This document shows, piece by piece, positions 12,120-25,380 of a DNA stretch of 64,000 nucleotides (within the stretch, counting starts at the first letter, position 1; every line of letters begins with the position of its first letter). The notes under the pieces were generated by a model, which saw nothing but the letters and a program-made list of their open reading frames with translations, was not told where the DNA came from and did no database searches. The DNA lies in the NCBI GenBank assembly GCA_001600455.1, contig BCKC01000008.1:1151345-1215344 (forward strand), in the 5' to 3' direction. A program made the translations under genes and the position numbers. The DNA is from Endocalyx cinctus. Taxonomy: Eukaryota > Ascomycota > Sordariomycetes > Amphisphaeriales > Apiosporaceae.

Positions 12120-14100
12120 TTCTCCGATTAAGTAAAGTTGAGTTTACCATCCTCCACATCTTTTCATCAACCCACCTTACTACTTTACTTACACCTACCA
12201 CTTTACTCAAAGTTGTATCATCATTTTCACTTCTCTCTCCCTACTTACTCATTGACCATTTATTGCCCCCATCGATTCTTTTTCTCGCAATAACACAACA
12301 ACACCTTTGTAACATTCATCTTCATCTTCATCACTATTTAATTAAATTTCTCTGGACCCAATTCATTTCTCTTTCTTTTTTTCAAAAAAACCCCCCATTT
12401 TTCAGTTTTCGGAAGTTGAGCAGCATAATAATTGATTGTACACACGACCACGCGTACACACATCACATTAAATAAATTTGCTGCGCATTTCTTTATTCTG
12501 CACCCAATCCAAATTTGGTCTGACAATTTTACTCAGACTTACACTTGTCACCTGAAAATCATACTCGAAATACTTCAGGTAAGTAATACACTGGTACTTT
12601 GATATTTTGATCACTCCTGGTTCTAAAGTATACGTGCATACGTTTATTCGCTTCCTCCCTTTTGCCTTTCTTTTCTTCTAAGCGACAGCAACTCTCCCTA
12701 TCCCCCATTCATTACCCACAAATTCGCGTACAAGATTTCTTGTACCTCTCTCCCTCTCCCACTTTGATGTACTTTAACCCCAGTTATTTTACCTGACAAT
12801 CACAACAACATAATTAGTTTTCTTCTACCAACCCATATAGAAAAGACACGCCTGGTATATATCCACACATCTTTCCCTAGTTCGTTTCTCTTCTTGACAA
12901 AATTCATATACCTCTTTTCTTCTCTATCTGCTTCATATTTTCTCTTATAAAGACTACTTGCGCACTCTCTCGCGTGATTAATTCTTCTCAAGTCGACTAA
13001 CTTTCTTCGATGTAGATTGATATTCAATATAGCACTCTGCACTTTTTCGCAAGACTTAATAGATAAGGTCACATAGACACGAGAAAAAGAATAGTCTTCT
13101 ATTTTTTCTGATTTCTTTTCACCTCTTTTTTTTTTTCCTTCTAAGGTAAGCCACACCAAATAAACTCACCTCGATCATGTCCCCTATTCCTAAATATACA
13201 AGCACCTTATGCAATAAACACACGCTAGTTATTCTTTTCCCTGTTTTCTTTTCCTATTCGATATTTCCAGTTATCACAGTTCGAGTTTTCATTTCTCAAA
13301 TTCTTCATATTTGATTCTGTCTATATCAACTTCATTACTCCCCTTTCTAAGGTAAATATTTCTCTATCAATCTACGGAGTACTTAGCTTGGCTCTGCCGA
13401 TCCAGCCACGGTACGGTCGCGTTTGTATGACCGAAATTCACAAATCATTGGAGGAGAGACGTTAGACTTTTTACCCTTTTTACCTATCCCTCCCCTTCCA
13501 TCTTTTTTTGCCGTCTTAAGTTTACCTCTAAGTGTATAGAGGTGCTTAGTAAATACCTACTCTTACCTATATACACGTACACTTACACTTACACATACTG
13601 GACGCATACACATACACATATACATACACATCTACATATACATACGCATTTATCTACTTGCTGAATTGACTAGAATTGGTTTAAACTGACTTTATACTCT
13701 CTTTGAAATAGAAGATTTCTACCGGTATCAGCATTACTTTAGGAATGAAAGAATAAGATAATAACTCCACTCACACCCAATAGTGCAACTCAAATACTGT
13801 GGATTACATAGTAAAGCAGAGACACCTCTTAAAGCTGGACCGGGACTAGAACCTGGACCTGACATCCTCCTCCACTCATAATTTACATCCTTTACACCCT
13901 GTACCCACAATCCTGCATACCTTGGTATCTTTCTCCATTGGTATTCTACAACGCCATCCGTCCCATCCATTTATTTTCGTACACACCCCAAAAAAAAATA
14001 ACAACAACTTTACTTTCATAACTTCAACGCGTCAAATTGTCTGTCGTCACTGTCATTATAGACTGTAGACACATTTCAATTGTCGCGTTGATTATTGATC
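12120..14100 (+). promoter_or_regulatory. Pyrimidine-rich upstream region and probable spliced 5' leader of ASH1
   Basis: Nearly 2 kb with a strong T+C bias on the plus strand ends at the ASH1 start codon. Donor-like junctions CAGGTAAGTA (12577-12586), CTAAGGTAAG (13142-13151) and CTAAGGTAAA (13347-13356) occur within it, which suggests one or more leader introns. No conserved protein is encoded. One TACGGAGTAC motif lies at 13373-13382. Confidence 0.4.
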
Positions 14101-16897
14101 ATGGCTGATCTTTTAAACCCAAATATGTCGTCTCCACGCGCTCTGTCACTCTCTGCCGAGTCGAGCTTCAGCGCGAATGTTGACACCTCACAACTTGCGT
14201 CAATAAGCTCGACTTCGACTGCCTCAACCCCCCCTACTACTATTGGTGATAGTATGAGTTTAGACTCGAAGACTAGCACGCCTAAACCCGAGATTTCATC
14301 TTCTATCGAAGTCAATGGCGAAGAAAGTGGTCACATGGCTCTTGATGAGCCATCTCAGCTTGCTGACTCTATCATAATCGCGACCGCCACTCCCAATCTT
14401 ACCCGACCTGACATCCTATCTCACGATGATGACACCCCATCTGCCTCCACCCAAAATGACGCGCTAAATGTCGTCGCACCTTCGAACGAACGCGCCCGAC
14501 GAAGACGCGTCACGGAACCCATTTACAACCTCGCCAAACTCGCCGGCACCGCTGTACACGGTAAACGACGATCGAAGGGCGATATTGTTTCTAACCGTAA
14601 GAGGCGTACAATCTCTGGTAACGTGCTTGACCACAACAATGCATCTGGAATTGGAGCTGTTGAAAGCCCGGCAAAGGAAGCTATCGAGGCCTCTCTTTTG
14701 AAATCGCCTTCAAAGTTGCTTAAGCCGCTTAACCCTTCTAAAGTCACCAAGAGACAAGCTTCCCCTCCACGTAGAATTTCGACGCGTTCGGCTGGCTTGG
14801 CTACCAACTCATTAGCAACGAAGATCTCAAACTTGGGCAAAAAAGGCAAAGCCGCTCTCGAGAAGAATCTGGGGAAGATGTCGCGTGAGATGCGTAGACT
14901 CCAGGATACCAACGAATTTGCCGGTATCGATGAGAAGCCTGTCCTCTATACCACTTGGGCCAATGGCAAGTTGCTATCGCGAAAGAGACTTAAGGAAATG
15001 GAGAAGGAAGGACAGAAAGGAGCTGCAGGCGCTGAAGAGTCCCCTCGTAAGAAGGCCAAGATTTCTGATTCGCCTAAGAAGGCAGCCCCGGAGCCTGCGG
15101 TCGTTGCCGAAGCAGAGCTTGCTCCCCAACCAAAGCGGGTGAAAAAGTATCTTGATCGTGGTTTATATGCCGGTCAAGAGGCACCGAAGGACATCTTCAA
15201 GGGGCTGACGGCAGTTGAGAAGAAGAACGTGACCCAATTGCCCGGGTTCACGCCAAGTGCAAAAGAGAACCAAACCTTCCCGTTGCCCATGTATAATGGC
15301 ATGCGCATGTTGATCGAAGGCAGAGACTTCAAATTGCCATTTGACATTTGCAACCCCCTTCCCCCCGGGCAACCGAAGCCCGACTCATTCAAGATTCTCA
15401 CTAAGAGTAAGTCAAATGATCGTAATTTTTTCATGGTCACGAAACTTGTTTACTAACGCGATTCTTAGATCGTTTCATTGGTACTGCAGCTGCGTACTGG
15501 AAGAAAACGCCTCACTTTAAAGACTATCAGTCTAAGTGTGTCTGCCTTCCCGAAGATGGTTGTGGTGAGAGCTGCCAGAACAGGATTATGCTCTATGAGT
15601 GCGACGAGACCAATTGCAACATTGGCTCTCATCTGTGCCAAAATCGCGCATTTGCTCAGTTGCATGAGCGCGTCAAAATGGGCGGCAAATTTCGCGTTGG
15701 TGTTGAAGTTCTCAAGACCGAGGACCGCGGTTATGGCATTCGCGCTACCCGATGCTTCGAGCCCAACCAGATCATCATGGAGTACACTGGCGAGATTATC
15801 ACCGAGGAAGAATGCGAAAGACGGATGAATGAGAAATATAAAGATGCTAAGGTAAGAGCAGCGATGTATTTGGATGAGACAACTCAAGTTGAGCTGGTCA
15901 GCTGACACCCTCATCACAGTGCTACTACCTCATGAGCTTTGATCAGAACATGATCATTGACGCGACGACGGGTAGTATTGCCCGGTTCGTTAACCACTCG
16001 TGCTCTCCAAACTGTCGCATGATCAAGTGGATCGTCTCGGGCCAACCGCGTATGGCATTATTTGCCGGCGATAACCCTATTCTGACTGGCGAAGAACTTA
16101 CGTACGACTACAATTTCGACCCCTTCTCAGCTAAGAACGTGCAGAAGTGTCTTTGTGGTAGTCCCAACTGCCGCGGTGTTCTGGGCCCTAAATCCAAAGA
16201 AGCCAAGCAGCCGAAAGCTCCCAAGCTGTCTAAGGAAGAGGCCAAGAAGGCCGCTAAAGCTATTGCAAACTCGAACAAGAGAAAAGCCAAAGAAATGTTG
16301 TCAGGCAAGAGCAACGATGCAAGCCCAGCGAAGAAGCGAAAGATCAAGACGGCGGCAGGCGTGAAGGCCAAAGCCATCAAGCGCGTCATGCCTAGCGCTG
16401 GTCTGAAAGCTGTGAAGAGCAAGGCTAAAGGCGTGGCCACAGGCGTGGCTAAAGGTGCTGCTACAATTGTCAAGCGTAGTAAGTCGACAATCTCGGTCAG
16501 CACCAAGGCAGCCGGCAAGAAAGCTTCTTCTAGTCAGAAGATCACAACGGTAAAGAAATCAACGACGTCGAAGGTGATGAAGAGTTATAACAAGGGAAAG
16601 ACTGCTGGAAAGACCGTCAACAAGGGTAAAGTCCAGACGAAGCTCACAGATTACACGATCAAAGCTTCCCCCCGCAAATCTGCCGCGTCCAGCGGTAAGT
16701 CCAGCTCCACCATTATTGCAGTGGGAACTGGCAACAAGACCCCAAACTCGGCTACCCGCAAGACTGTGACTCAAACGCCGCCCGAGACCGAGGACTACGA
16801 GGTTCCCGACTCGCCGTCGCCGTCGCCTCGTCGTGCCATGGATTTTCCTCGATCTTCCGTTAAGAAAATTAAGATAGTCAACTCACCGCACGCTTAA
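14101..16897 (+). CDS. ASH1: ASH1-type histone H3 lysine methyltransferase (AWS-SET-postSET)
   Basis: A nuclear enzyme that methylates histone H3, expected at lysine 36 from the fungal ASH1 family. Exons are 14101-15406, 15469-15851 and 15920-16897, encoding 888 residues. An acidic and basic disordered N-terminus (1-435) is followed by a Cys-rich AWS domain (about 459-497) and a SET domain (about 511-640). The SET domain has the cofactor motif RFVNHSC (585-591) and the catalytic ELTYDY (622-627). Post-SET cysteines are at 640, 642 and 647. After residue 650 comes a long Lys/Ala-rich basic tail. AWS directly before SET, with no WW or SRI region behind it, favours ASH1 over SET2. The chosen ATG at 14101 reads MADLLNPN; no in-frame upstream ATG is visible. 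Both introns (62 and 68 nt) have normal splice signals. Confidence 0.93.
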
Positions 16898-18293
16898 TCT
16901 TCGAGGTTTACTCGTGGAAGGCACACATCGGAAGTCTCCATAGACGATGACTATACCCAAAGGTTGTGCAGCGAACTCGGGCTCTTTAATCTACGAAAAG
17001 AGGAGCACAATACATCATAAAACCGGCTCTGCCCCGCACCGATGTCTACCATAATTAATTTCTCGGGTGAATTATTCCTCTCCGTGCCCCGACTAATTTT
17101 TCCCCCAACCTGCAATGAACCTGGTAGAAGATGCCTAGGCAACGACTACTTCTGGGATCTCCGATGAACTTAAAATTTTAATTGCCACGTGGAGAAGAGG
17201 CATGATGGGAAAGTACCTCAAAATCTTCGAGCCGGCTCAACCGGAATGATTTCGCAGTTTTGAGCCCTCAATACCATTTCTTCCACTCGCAGACCCAATA
17301 TTAGGTTCGCGTTTTGCACAAAAGATTTCAACACGGTGTGCACTATGTGTGAGACGTTGCACACTTACTTTTTCAGAGTGACGCGTGGTTATTCATCTCC
17401 ATGTCTTCCTTTTTTTGACCGGTAGGTTTGATTCATTTGAGCGGCGAGCAAAGGAGGGAGTTACGGAAGGAGTAAGGGAGTTCAGGACATATTTCATACT
17501 TGCGTCTCAGTTGTACTGTGTATTGTAAATCGGACATACTACGCATAAGGCGTTCAAGGGGAGTCATGGGGGACGAGAAGGGATAGATAGAGTCCTTTCG
17601 TGTTGCGTCCCTTGGTATCTTCATCTTATTTTTGCTTCGTCAAAAGGAAGGCGAACGGCAGCGTAACTGAAATAAAAAATATTTTTCGTGAAAATAACGC
17701 TTTGACTTTGGTCTACAAGTATAGAGAAATAAATATGATATGCGGTGAGTGAATTTTCCTGTGGCGCGGTTGAGGGGCACACCTCAACATGATAACGATG
17801 GGGTCACGATGATGGTTTGGTCAGCGTTGAAGCTGAAATTGCGCAAGCTAAAGTGGCGCATCGAGCGGTCTTAAGTGAATATATAGGCACGTGCGGGAAA
17901 ATAACTTGATTATCGACGGTCGATTGGTGTCATTTGCGTACGTACGTGTGCGGGAAACGTCTTATATATACCGGATTTATAGGATATAAGTCGAGTCGCT
18001 GGCGGGGTAAAATGAAAGAGTTTCCACACGATTATCATCACTTTTATCACTTGATAATGATTATTATCCATTAAGAGGCATCAATGAACAATCAGACGAA
18101 CTATACTACGCAACAAGGAAAAAAAAAAAAGAGGAAAGATATGTGTGGGTGGGTGGATGAATGGGAGCTTTTTGGCTTGGCAATACAACTATGAAGTAAT
18201 TTCGTATATTTATATACTATCAAGCTTGCGCGTTACATCGAGGCTGTGTTGAATAGTCTGCGCGTGTAGAGGGGGGGAGAAGGTTTATTTTTT

Positions 18294-18312
18294 TCTCTCT
18301 CTCTCTCTCTCT
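18294..18312. repeat. (TC)9 microsatellite
   Basis: Nine TC dinucleotides, directly preceded by a T-rich run. Confidence 0.9.
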
Positions 18313-18994
18313 TTCAATGGTGTGATTGTTACTCTTTTTCCTTAACTGTCTTGATTATGGTTCTTTATGACATAATTACGTTGTAGGATGGATTTCTGAC
18401 AATAAGCTAGGTCTTACAAGAATCTGTTAGAGAAAAGGCAAAAAAGGTTCAGGGGATATTCTTTGTTTCTTTGGTTACGGCGCCGTAAAAAGTTTCTATG
18501 TTTGGTTTCTAAAGTACTACGCCGCTACTCCGTACGCTGCTGCGGTATGTACTCGGTAGCGTAGTGTACACTAACTAAATACCTATATTGTATAAGGTAA
18601 TTAGTGGATGCGGTGGGGGTTGGACATGGGGGAGGGTGGGATTTGGCACAGCGTTCATTGGTAAACGTTGGTTCATTTCGCCGTCGTCTATTCTGGGCTT
18701 GTCAATATGCATTTATTAAGATAGATCTGAATTATAGGGGTATTGACTAATCTAGAAATAGTATAGTTCCCATCTGCCAAGACGTAGATAATTCTAATAT
18801 AAGTATAATCCAATATATATGTAATCAAATAGAAAAGATTTATGTGATGAATATTACCTAGGTATATCCATATATATACTGCTAAATAGGCGTCGATCGT
18901 GACCTAGAACTTGTCAGGGTTAACGCGCGCGTAACCTTGGAATTATGTTTTATGTTGCCTGCCTTATTCCGATCAGTATAAGTACAGTACTGTA

Positions 18995-19022
18995 GCAGCC
19001 AGGCAGCCAGGCAGCCAGGCAG
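18995..19022. repeat. Tandem CCAGGCAG repeat
   Basis: About 3.5 copies of an 8-bp unit (GCAGCCAG phase) in direct tandem. It is GC-rich compared with its surroundings. No function is evident. Confidence 0.85.
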
Positions 19023-19552
19023 AGAAGGCTAAGGGTTGCCTAAAATAATTCAGTATAAATAAATCGATAACTGAATATTCTCATTTAACTCAATTAGAAC
19101 TACATATATGTATACAAAACATCCACGCCGAACCAAAATAGCCAACCCTAATTAAAGTAGAGGATTGTATGAGAGATAGAATAGTTCATGCTCTCCTCTC
19201 ACTGAAACGTACCAGCGGCGCAGTTCTTCTTGAATTCTCGTTTCCTTTTTTGTTATTCTTCCTTTTTTTAATACTCCTTAAGACGAGCATCATTTAATAC
19301 ATTGTTAAAGCTTACTCTTGTTTCATTTTTTTTTCTCTCTCTTAATTCTCCCAGAGTATATATTTATAGACTTTGTATCTAAAAAGCCAACCGACTTCGC
19401 ATTTCGCATATGCCTACCCTTTCACCGCATCGTGTCGCGATTTGATTGATTGATTACTCGAAGCCTTCTCGCTTGTCTTATTCGTCTACCGGCTACCTAC
19501 TTTAAGAGAGAAAAGAAAGAAAGAATAAAAGAGTGGTAATAATTACTTCATC

Positions 19553-21270
19553 ATGAAGAAGGCACTTAAAATGAGCAAGGTGCTCGGCACCATACGAAAA
19601 AAGAACAATACCTGTATGTGAATAGAACAAAGAAAGGGAAAAAGAAAAGAGAAAGAAATGAATTGGAGAAAAATAGAAGAGACAAGGCTGATTATATCGA
19701 TTATTTTTAAGCGCCGTCCAACGGTTCTGCCGATCCCAGTGGTGATGGTCCCGAGGCTGCCGCCGCCCATAATGTGGTATGTGAACCGTGTTCAGATCCT
19801 CTTTCTAGAATCGCGACAAGACAAAATTAACTCACTATTCTAACTCTAGAAACTATTCTGCGAATCCGGTGGTCCAGGAAATGCCGGCGACGAAGTACTC
19901 TTTCTACCCCCTATCGTCGATGCCGCCGAATCCTCCCCCGCCGCCGCCGCCGAATGCGCGCGCCTCATCCGCAAGTATCTGAAGAAGGAATTCTGGTCGA
20001 AACCCTCTTACCAGTACAACGCCATCATGCTTATCCGAATCCTCGCCGACAACCCCGGTCCCACCTTTACCCGCAACATGGACCAGAAGTTTACCGATAC
20101 CTGCAAGGAGCTTCTCAAATCTATTCGCGACCCGAGCGTGCGCCAGATGATGATGGAGACCCTGGATTCGTTCGAACGCACGAAGGCTTATGATGAGGGT
20201 GTAGTGCTCATGATTGAGATGTGGAAGAAGGAGAAAGAAAAGGCTCAGTCTCAATACGTGGTAAGGAATTAGCCTTTTTTTTTTTTTTTTTGGTGGTCAT
20301 TGTTGCCTGCTGTATTACACCTTGCTAACATATTTGCGTCTCTTAGGGTCCTGCGCGACCACCGCCGATAGCTCAGACCTGGGTTCCTCCGCCGAACCAG
20401 GCATCTCAGAATTATTTCTCACGATCTCATCGTAGTAATAGACTCCCGGACCCAGTTGAGCTTGCCAGTAGGCTAGAGGAAGCGAGGACATCGGCCAACC
20501 TGCTGCAGCAGGTAGTAACGAATACGGAACCGTCTGATGTGCTGAATAACGATCTAATCAAAGAGTTTTCTGACCGCTGCTCTAGCGCTAGTAAGAGTAT
20601 ACAGGGGTACATGCAGGCAGAAAACCCGGCTCCGGACAACGAGACGATGGAGAGTTTGATTGACACCAACGAACAGCTCCAGGCTGCTTTGAGTCTACAC
20701 CAAAGAGCTATGCTGAATGCCAAGAAGCTAATTGCTTCTCTTGGCACCGACGAAAATAACGTAGTCAGCTCGCAGGATAGGTCTCTTAACCGAAGTAACG
20801 GACTTGGAATCCGACTACCATCCCCCACGTCCTCGCTGGACGACCCCCCGACGCCGCCGCGGAAGGCGAATGGAAAGGGTAAAGAGAAGGAATACCAGCC
20901 GGCGATAGCTGGTCCAAGCTCAAGAAGACCGACCCCGCCTTCGGAGGAAGATCCGTTCCGAGATCCCGAGCCCGAGGGTTCCAAATCCAAAAAGCCGTTT
21001 GATGATGAAGATGAGGAAGAGAGATCGTCGAGGTACCTCAACCAAGAACCCCGACTCGCGTTCGAACCCTTCCACCCCGGCTTCGACACCACGCCGAGCT
21101 ACGCGGGCAGGCAGGAGAGCGCGATCGGAAAGGAGGCCATGCATGGAGCTGGTGGAAGCTCAGGTGCCCCAGCGTCCAACGCCCGGAGAGATGACAATGA
21201 CGTGAGCGACGACGACGACATTTACAACGCTCCGAACGCCAAGAAATCGGAACCCGTATACCGGTACTAA
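19553..21270 (+). CDS. LSB5: VHS/GAT domain trafficking protein, LSB5-like
   Basis: Predicted cytosolic adaptor linking ubiquitinated cargo and endocytosis to cortical actin, by analogy with yeast Lsb5. Exons are 19553-19613, 19712-19776, 19850-20260 and 20347-21270, encoding 486 residues. Residues 43-179, encoded by one exon, form a helical VHS-like domain (motifs KYLKKEFWSKPSYQYNAIML and LKSIRDPSVRQMM). Residues about 217-305 form a GAT three-helix bundle (SRLEEARTSANLLQQV, then a segment ending QAALSLHQRAML). The remaining C-terminal third is Pro-rich, Ser-rich and acidic. It lacks the ear domain of GGAs. The very short first exon starts MKKALKMSKVLG, and its junction to exon 2 was chosen because only that frame stays open. 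Family assignment is good; the exact cargo is unknown. Confidence 0.87.
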
Positions 21271-21556
21271 GGACTCTTTCATTCTATGGACAACTCGAGC
21301 AGCAGCTGATGTGACTAAGCAGGTGATTCGTTTCGCGTTAATATGGCAAGGGGAAAACGCGGGTATTCATTGAAAGGCTTAGGATAAACAGGCATGGGGT
21401 TTTCTACGCTTCTTTTTTTTTGTCTTGTCGTTTTCAAAATGCATATGCTGTTACCAATTACCCAGAAGCAAGATATGATAAAGGATGGAATATATAATAA
21501 GTCGGAAGATGAAACGAGAGGAACGAGATAGGGAAGGGAAGTGAAGGGAAAGGTTC

Positions 21557-21580
21557 TTTTTTTTTTTTTTTTTTTTTTTT
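21557..21580. repeat. T24 homopolymer
   Basis: Twenty-four consecutive T, about 290 bp after the LSB5 stop codon. Confidence 0.9.
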
Positions 21581-22072
21581 GCCTTGACGTTGAATCGAAA
21601 TCATCCATTCCCCCTTTGTCGTTTTCTTCGTATTTTTTACCAGCCCACGTTCTTACCTCCTCGAGTCATGTCTTAAACTACTTACTGTCGAAGTTTTTCT
21701 TTTTCTTCTGCTCTCTTTTATTCATATAGTCCACGAGTTTAAAACAAAAAAAAGATTCCCCCTTTTGCAGAGATACTAAATAGAAACTAGCAATAAAAAT
21801 TCGGTTTTTATTACGATAAAGCACAAGAAAAGAAAAAGAAAACATGGAGACACGTTGTAGTCGAAATCAGATCCCTAGAGCGTACCTCAGTTTCTAGAGA
21901 TCGGGAATGTATATTATCTTCCTTTTTGCAAGCACGATCTCGAGACACATGTTTCCCCAATCAAGCTGAGCTGTATCGACGTGAAACTTGCATACGTGGG
22001 AAAAGCACTTACTTTGTGAGCATTCACCGACTTACTGAGCCTATATTTGCGCTATCATCCTAGCTTTCTTGG

Positions 22073-22094
22073 TTTTTTTTTTTTTTTTTTTTTT
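22073..22094. repeat. T22 homopolymer
   Basis: Twenty-two consecutive T in the spacer. Confidence 0.9.
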
Positions 22095-22592
22095 AATTCC
22101 TCTCTTTGGATGAAGTCCGAACTTGACTTCCTGGAGACTTACTGCGATGTTATAGGATTCCTTGCGATAGATGTACCGGAGTCGCGAGAGGAGGTCAGAA
22201 TAGGATAACAGTGCCGCGATGGCGTTTTCCTCCTCCATCCCACCCCTCTTTTTTTTGGATGGCGTATGTATCTACTTCTAACTATAATTCTATATTCTAT
22301 ATTCCATATACCTCGGTTTAGGAAGCAGAAAGATCCATTCAAATTCACCCCTCCACCGAGACATTCGGATTTAGCTTCGCTAGATTTTCCTATAGTAGTT
22401 ACGTAGTTACTAATATTGGATTTTTTTTCTCCTTCTCATTGTTTGTTTCATGGATCTTATGAAACAAACAAAAATCGACAGGATCCGCCATGTTGGGATG
22501 GAGTCTTTTTTTGTTTTCTTCTGCTGCAAGTCATCAATCAATATACGAGATAAACATGGGAAATACGTAATACTCGATGAAGCAAAGAGTGT

Positions 22593-22617
22593 CCCCCCCC
22601 CCCCCCCCTCCCCCCCC
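22593..22617. repeat. C16-T-C8 tract
   Basis: Sixteen C, one T, eight C. The G-rich opposite strand could in principle stack, but only two G runs are present. Exact length may be affected by sequencing error. Confidence 0.85.
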
Positions 22618-23144
22618 AAACCTGTGGTATGGCGTATAGTATACATAATACATGTTTCAAGAACCCTACTTTAGGATAAGGTTGAGTATACTCTAAACTC
22701 ACAGACACACGTGTCGTACTTAATATGTATGCAAAGTAGATCATTTTCTTTTTTTTCTTCTTTCTTTTAATGTGGTGTTATACTATACTACCAAGAAGAA
22801 ACGAAAAAAATAATCTGACATGCCTGATGAATCCGGGGCATACCTGGTATGGCGTATTTTAGTAAATTTATAGATGATAGGTTTTTAGGTGGTACCGGTA
22901 AATGGTGGTGGTGGTGAGTAAGGGAGTGTGGGAGGAGGGTGAGGTGAGTGTGTGAAAAAAAAAAAGACCGGGATCAGGGGTTGGGTGACTTTTAATTTAT
23001 ATCTTTGCTTTTTTTCCCTTTCCTTTTACACTACTTTTTTTTTTCTCCGATAAATCCACTATGAGTGAACTCTTTACGATGAAGTGTGGAGATCCAGAAA
23101 GTATACTGCATGCATATATACTAGTGCACAAAAAGAATAAGGGA

Positions 23145-23152
<8 letters not shown>

Positions 23153-23180
<28 letters not shown>
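23153..23180. repeat. (AG)14 microsatellite
   Basis: Fourteen AG dinucleotides, continued by an imperfect GGGAGA/GGAAGG purine run to about 23208. Confidence 0.9.
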
Positions 23181-23183
<3 letters not shown>

Positions 23184-23896
23184 AGGGAGAGGAAGGGAGA
23201 GAGAGAAAGTAGCTGAACGTTGGATTTGGTGAGAGATGATACAAAACATGACCTCGTAACTAACTACAAGTCCGAGCAAGAGAATCAGTCAGTCGATCAA
23301 GGCCCCAATTGCCCCTTTTATAACATCATTTCACGATAACAAACAAGGCCGGGCTCAACGCTGGATCCTCTCTTAAAACATGTAAATATTGCGATTGGAA
23401 CTTTGCGAAACACGACAGATATCGAAGCTTTCATTATCTTTGCTATACCCCGTGATCTATATCTGTTCCCAACTTATGGATCTAGTTAATAAATGGGCTT
23501 GATACGCCATTAATATAATGTTGCATTTTGATATGCATCTTGGGCATGGCAGGTTGCGATTGGTTAAATGAAAAAATGTGTCGAACTTCTCGGTGAGGCG
23601 AGCGATTGATCCTTTTTCCTTGCTTAACTTTTCCCTAATAGGTATTAAATATATAGTATATGTATATGCAAGTATAAATGTGAAAAGGATACACCCCAAA
23701 AGTTCCTGTCTCATCTGATTTATTAAAGAAGAGAGAGTGCTTGGAGATATCCTTGGAGATATAGTGAAAATAAGTTTCTAAAGTATGACCTCATTAAACA
23801 GGACTAATACGTATACGGTATGGTATGATGTCCATACTTGGTATATCAGAAACTTTCTCGATTAGATACCACGCATACGTGGACATACTGTTACGC

Positions 23897-23965
23897 ATAC
23901 TCCGTACATATCCACGGATACTATACTATGCGTATGTATTATGTAGTGTAATATGTACGGAGTAT
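23897..23965. repeat. Perfect 15-bp inverted repeat with a 39-nt loop
   Basis: The left arm (23897-23911) reads ATACTCCGTACATAT and the right arm (23951-23965) is its exact reverse complement. The surrounding 250 bp are full of related TACGTA and GTATAC words. It could be a hairpin-forming relic or a protein-binding palindrome. No terminal duplication that would prove a mobile element was found. Confidence 0.75.
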
Positions 23966-24280
23966 ACTCTGTAGATAAATTTACATACACTACATGTATA
24001 TGAATTATGGATACGTAGTAATGTACATACGATATGTAGTGTATATGCGTTATATCAGTTATAGTATAGCGTCAAGAAAGTCCCCTGAAGATACCCTGCT
24101 CAAGATCTACTGATCCCGGTCATCACGCGGCGGGCCCCGTAGCTAAGCACTACAACGGTTTGGCATTTTCATGATTCCATTTTGGGACATGTTTGCGAAC
24201 TTGGTTTAATATCTAATATCCCCCAAATTTCCCCATATTCCATCAACAAATTAGAAAAATAAGATAAAATAAAAAAGATT

Positions 24281-24300
24281 AAAATAAAATAAAATAAAAA
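24281..24300. repeat. (AAAAT) pentanucleotide repeat
   Basis: Four AAAAT-like units in tandem. Confidence 0.85.
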
Positions 24301-25380
24301 CTGAATTTTTTTTTTTGTTTCATCCAATATTGTTCCCCTCTAAGTCATACGTACTCTTGCCTCGTACTCAATGCTTGTATCCTACCTATCTTATGCTCGG
24401 CTTAAGCCATCGTCTACACTCACGTACTTATCTACCATTCAATACTCCATGTACTACACTAAATACTATATGTATCTGTATCTACAAGTATGTAATGTGG
24501 ATACTATGTAAGTCTTATTTCGTACCGACAGACCAATATTTGACCTAATATAGTTCTTTTTGTCTTTCCTTATTCCACCCGTCCGACTCGTCCGAGTTAT
24601 TACAGCCCACTTATTGTCGTATATGCATATATTTATATCCACATATATAAATATCACTATCATGTCAAAACGCCCTCGAGCATGGCATGGTATGATATGG
24701 CATCTCATATTTCTGCTCTGCTAGGATCTTCTCTGCAAATTAGAAGGCCCGACAGTATCTAAGCCATGTATTCCTACGACATGTAAGTGATGAACTCGGA
24801 ACCAAAGAAACAACATGTAACCGTGAGTTGTACAATACCCCCCCTCCCTTGTGACAGGATATGAATAAGGTAGTTGTTGCGTGATCTCCCATCATCATCC
24901 ACTAGTCGTCCTCGTTATTATATCCATAAATAGTTTAGTTACATCTGTCAAGCCATGCCGAGACGTTACAACCGCCGCATATTCATTCTTCCACCTTTGC
25001 ACCCCTATTGGTTATGTCGTCTGATGTACACGTCTCCCATTAGCTCACCTCACTCACTATTGCCCAATTTTATTCTATCACTCTCGCTCAAATATATACC
25101 ATTGGTGATTCCTTTTTTTTTTTCTTTTTCTTTTTTTTCTTTTCTTTTCTTTGGGTTCTCTTCATGTACCATCTGCCTTAAAACAACCGAGCGATTGGAA
25201 ATAGGAAAGTTACATTTACTTTCATCCTCTCATCCTTGAATTCGAATCCAGGTTACAAGAAAGTAAAAAAGAGTGTATTATGCCCTTCGGCGAAACAATA
25301 TGTATAAACCCATAAGTCCCCTCACTACTATTTCCCGTAGAGCTACGAAGCGGAAGAAACTCATCATTTGTGATGTTCGG

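Larger units (their letters stand above)
16898..19552. other. Spacer between ASH1 and the LSB5-like gene
   Basis: About 2.6 kb without a recognisable gene. It contains a (TC)9 run at 18294-18312, an imperfect hairpin around 18517-18565 that includes TACTCCGTAC, and a tandem CCAGGCAG repeat at 18995-19022. The right end (about 19200-19550) is T+C-rich and is the likely promoter and leader of the next gene. Confidence 0.5.
21271..25380. other. Spacer between the LSB5-like gene and the F-box gene
   Basis: About 4.1 kb, AT-rich, no convincing gene. It is unusually dense in simple sequence: T24 at 21557-21580, T22 at 22073-22094, a C-tract at 22593-22617, (AG)14 at 23153-23180 and AAAAT repeats at 24281-24300. 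It also holds a 15-bp inverted repeat at 23897-23965. Confidence 0.5.

Noticed and set aside
25238..25252. AATTCGAATCC, a B-box-like sequence upstream of the F-box gene
   Set aside because: No matching A-box and no cloverleaf can be drawn in the preceding 80 bases.
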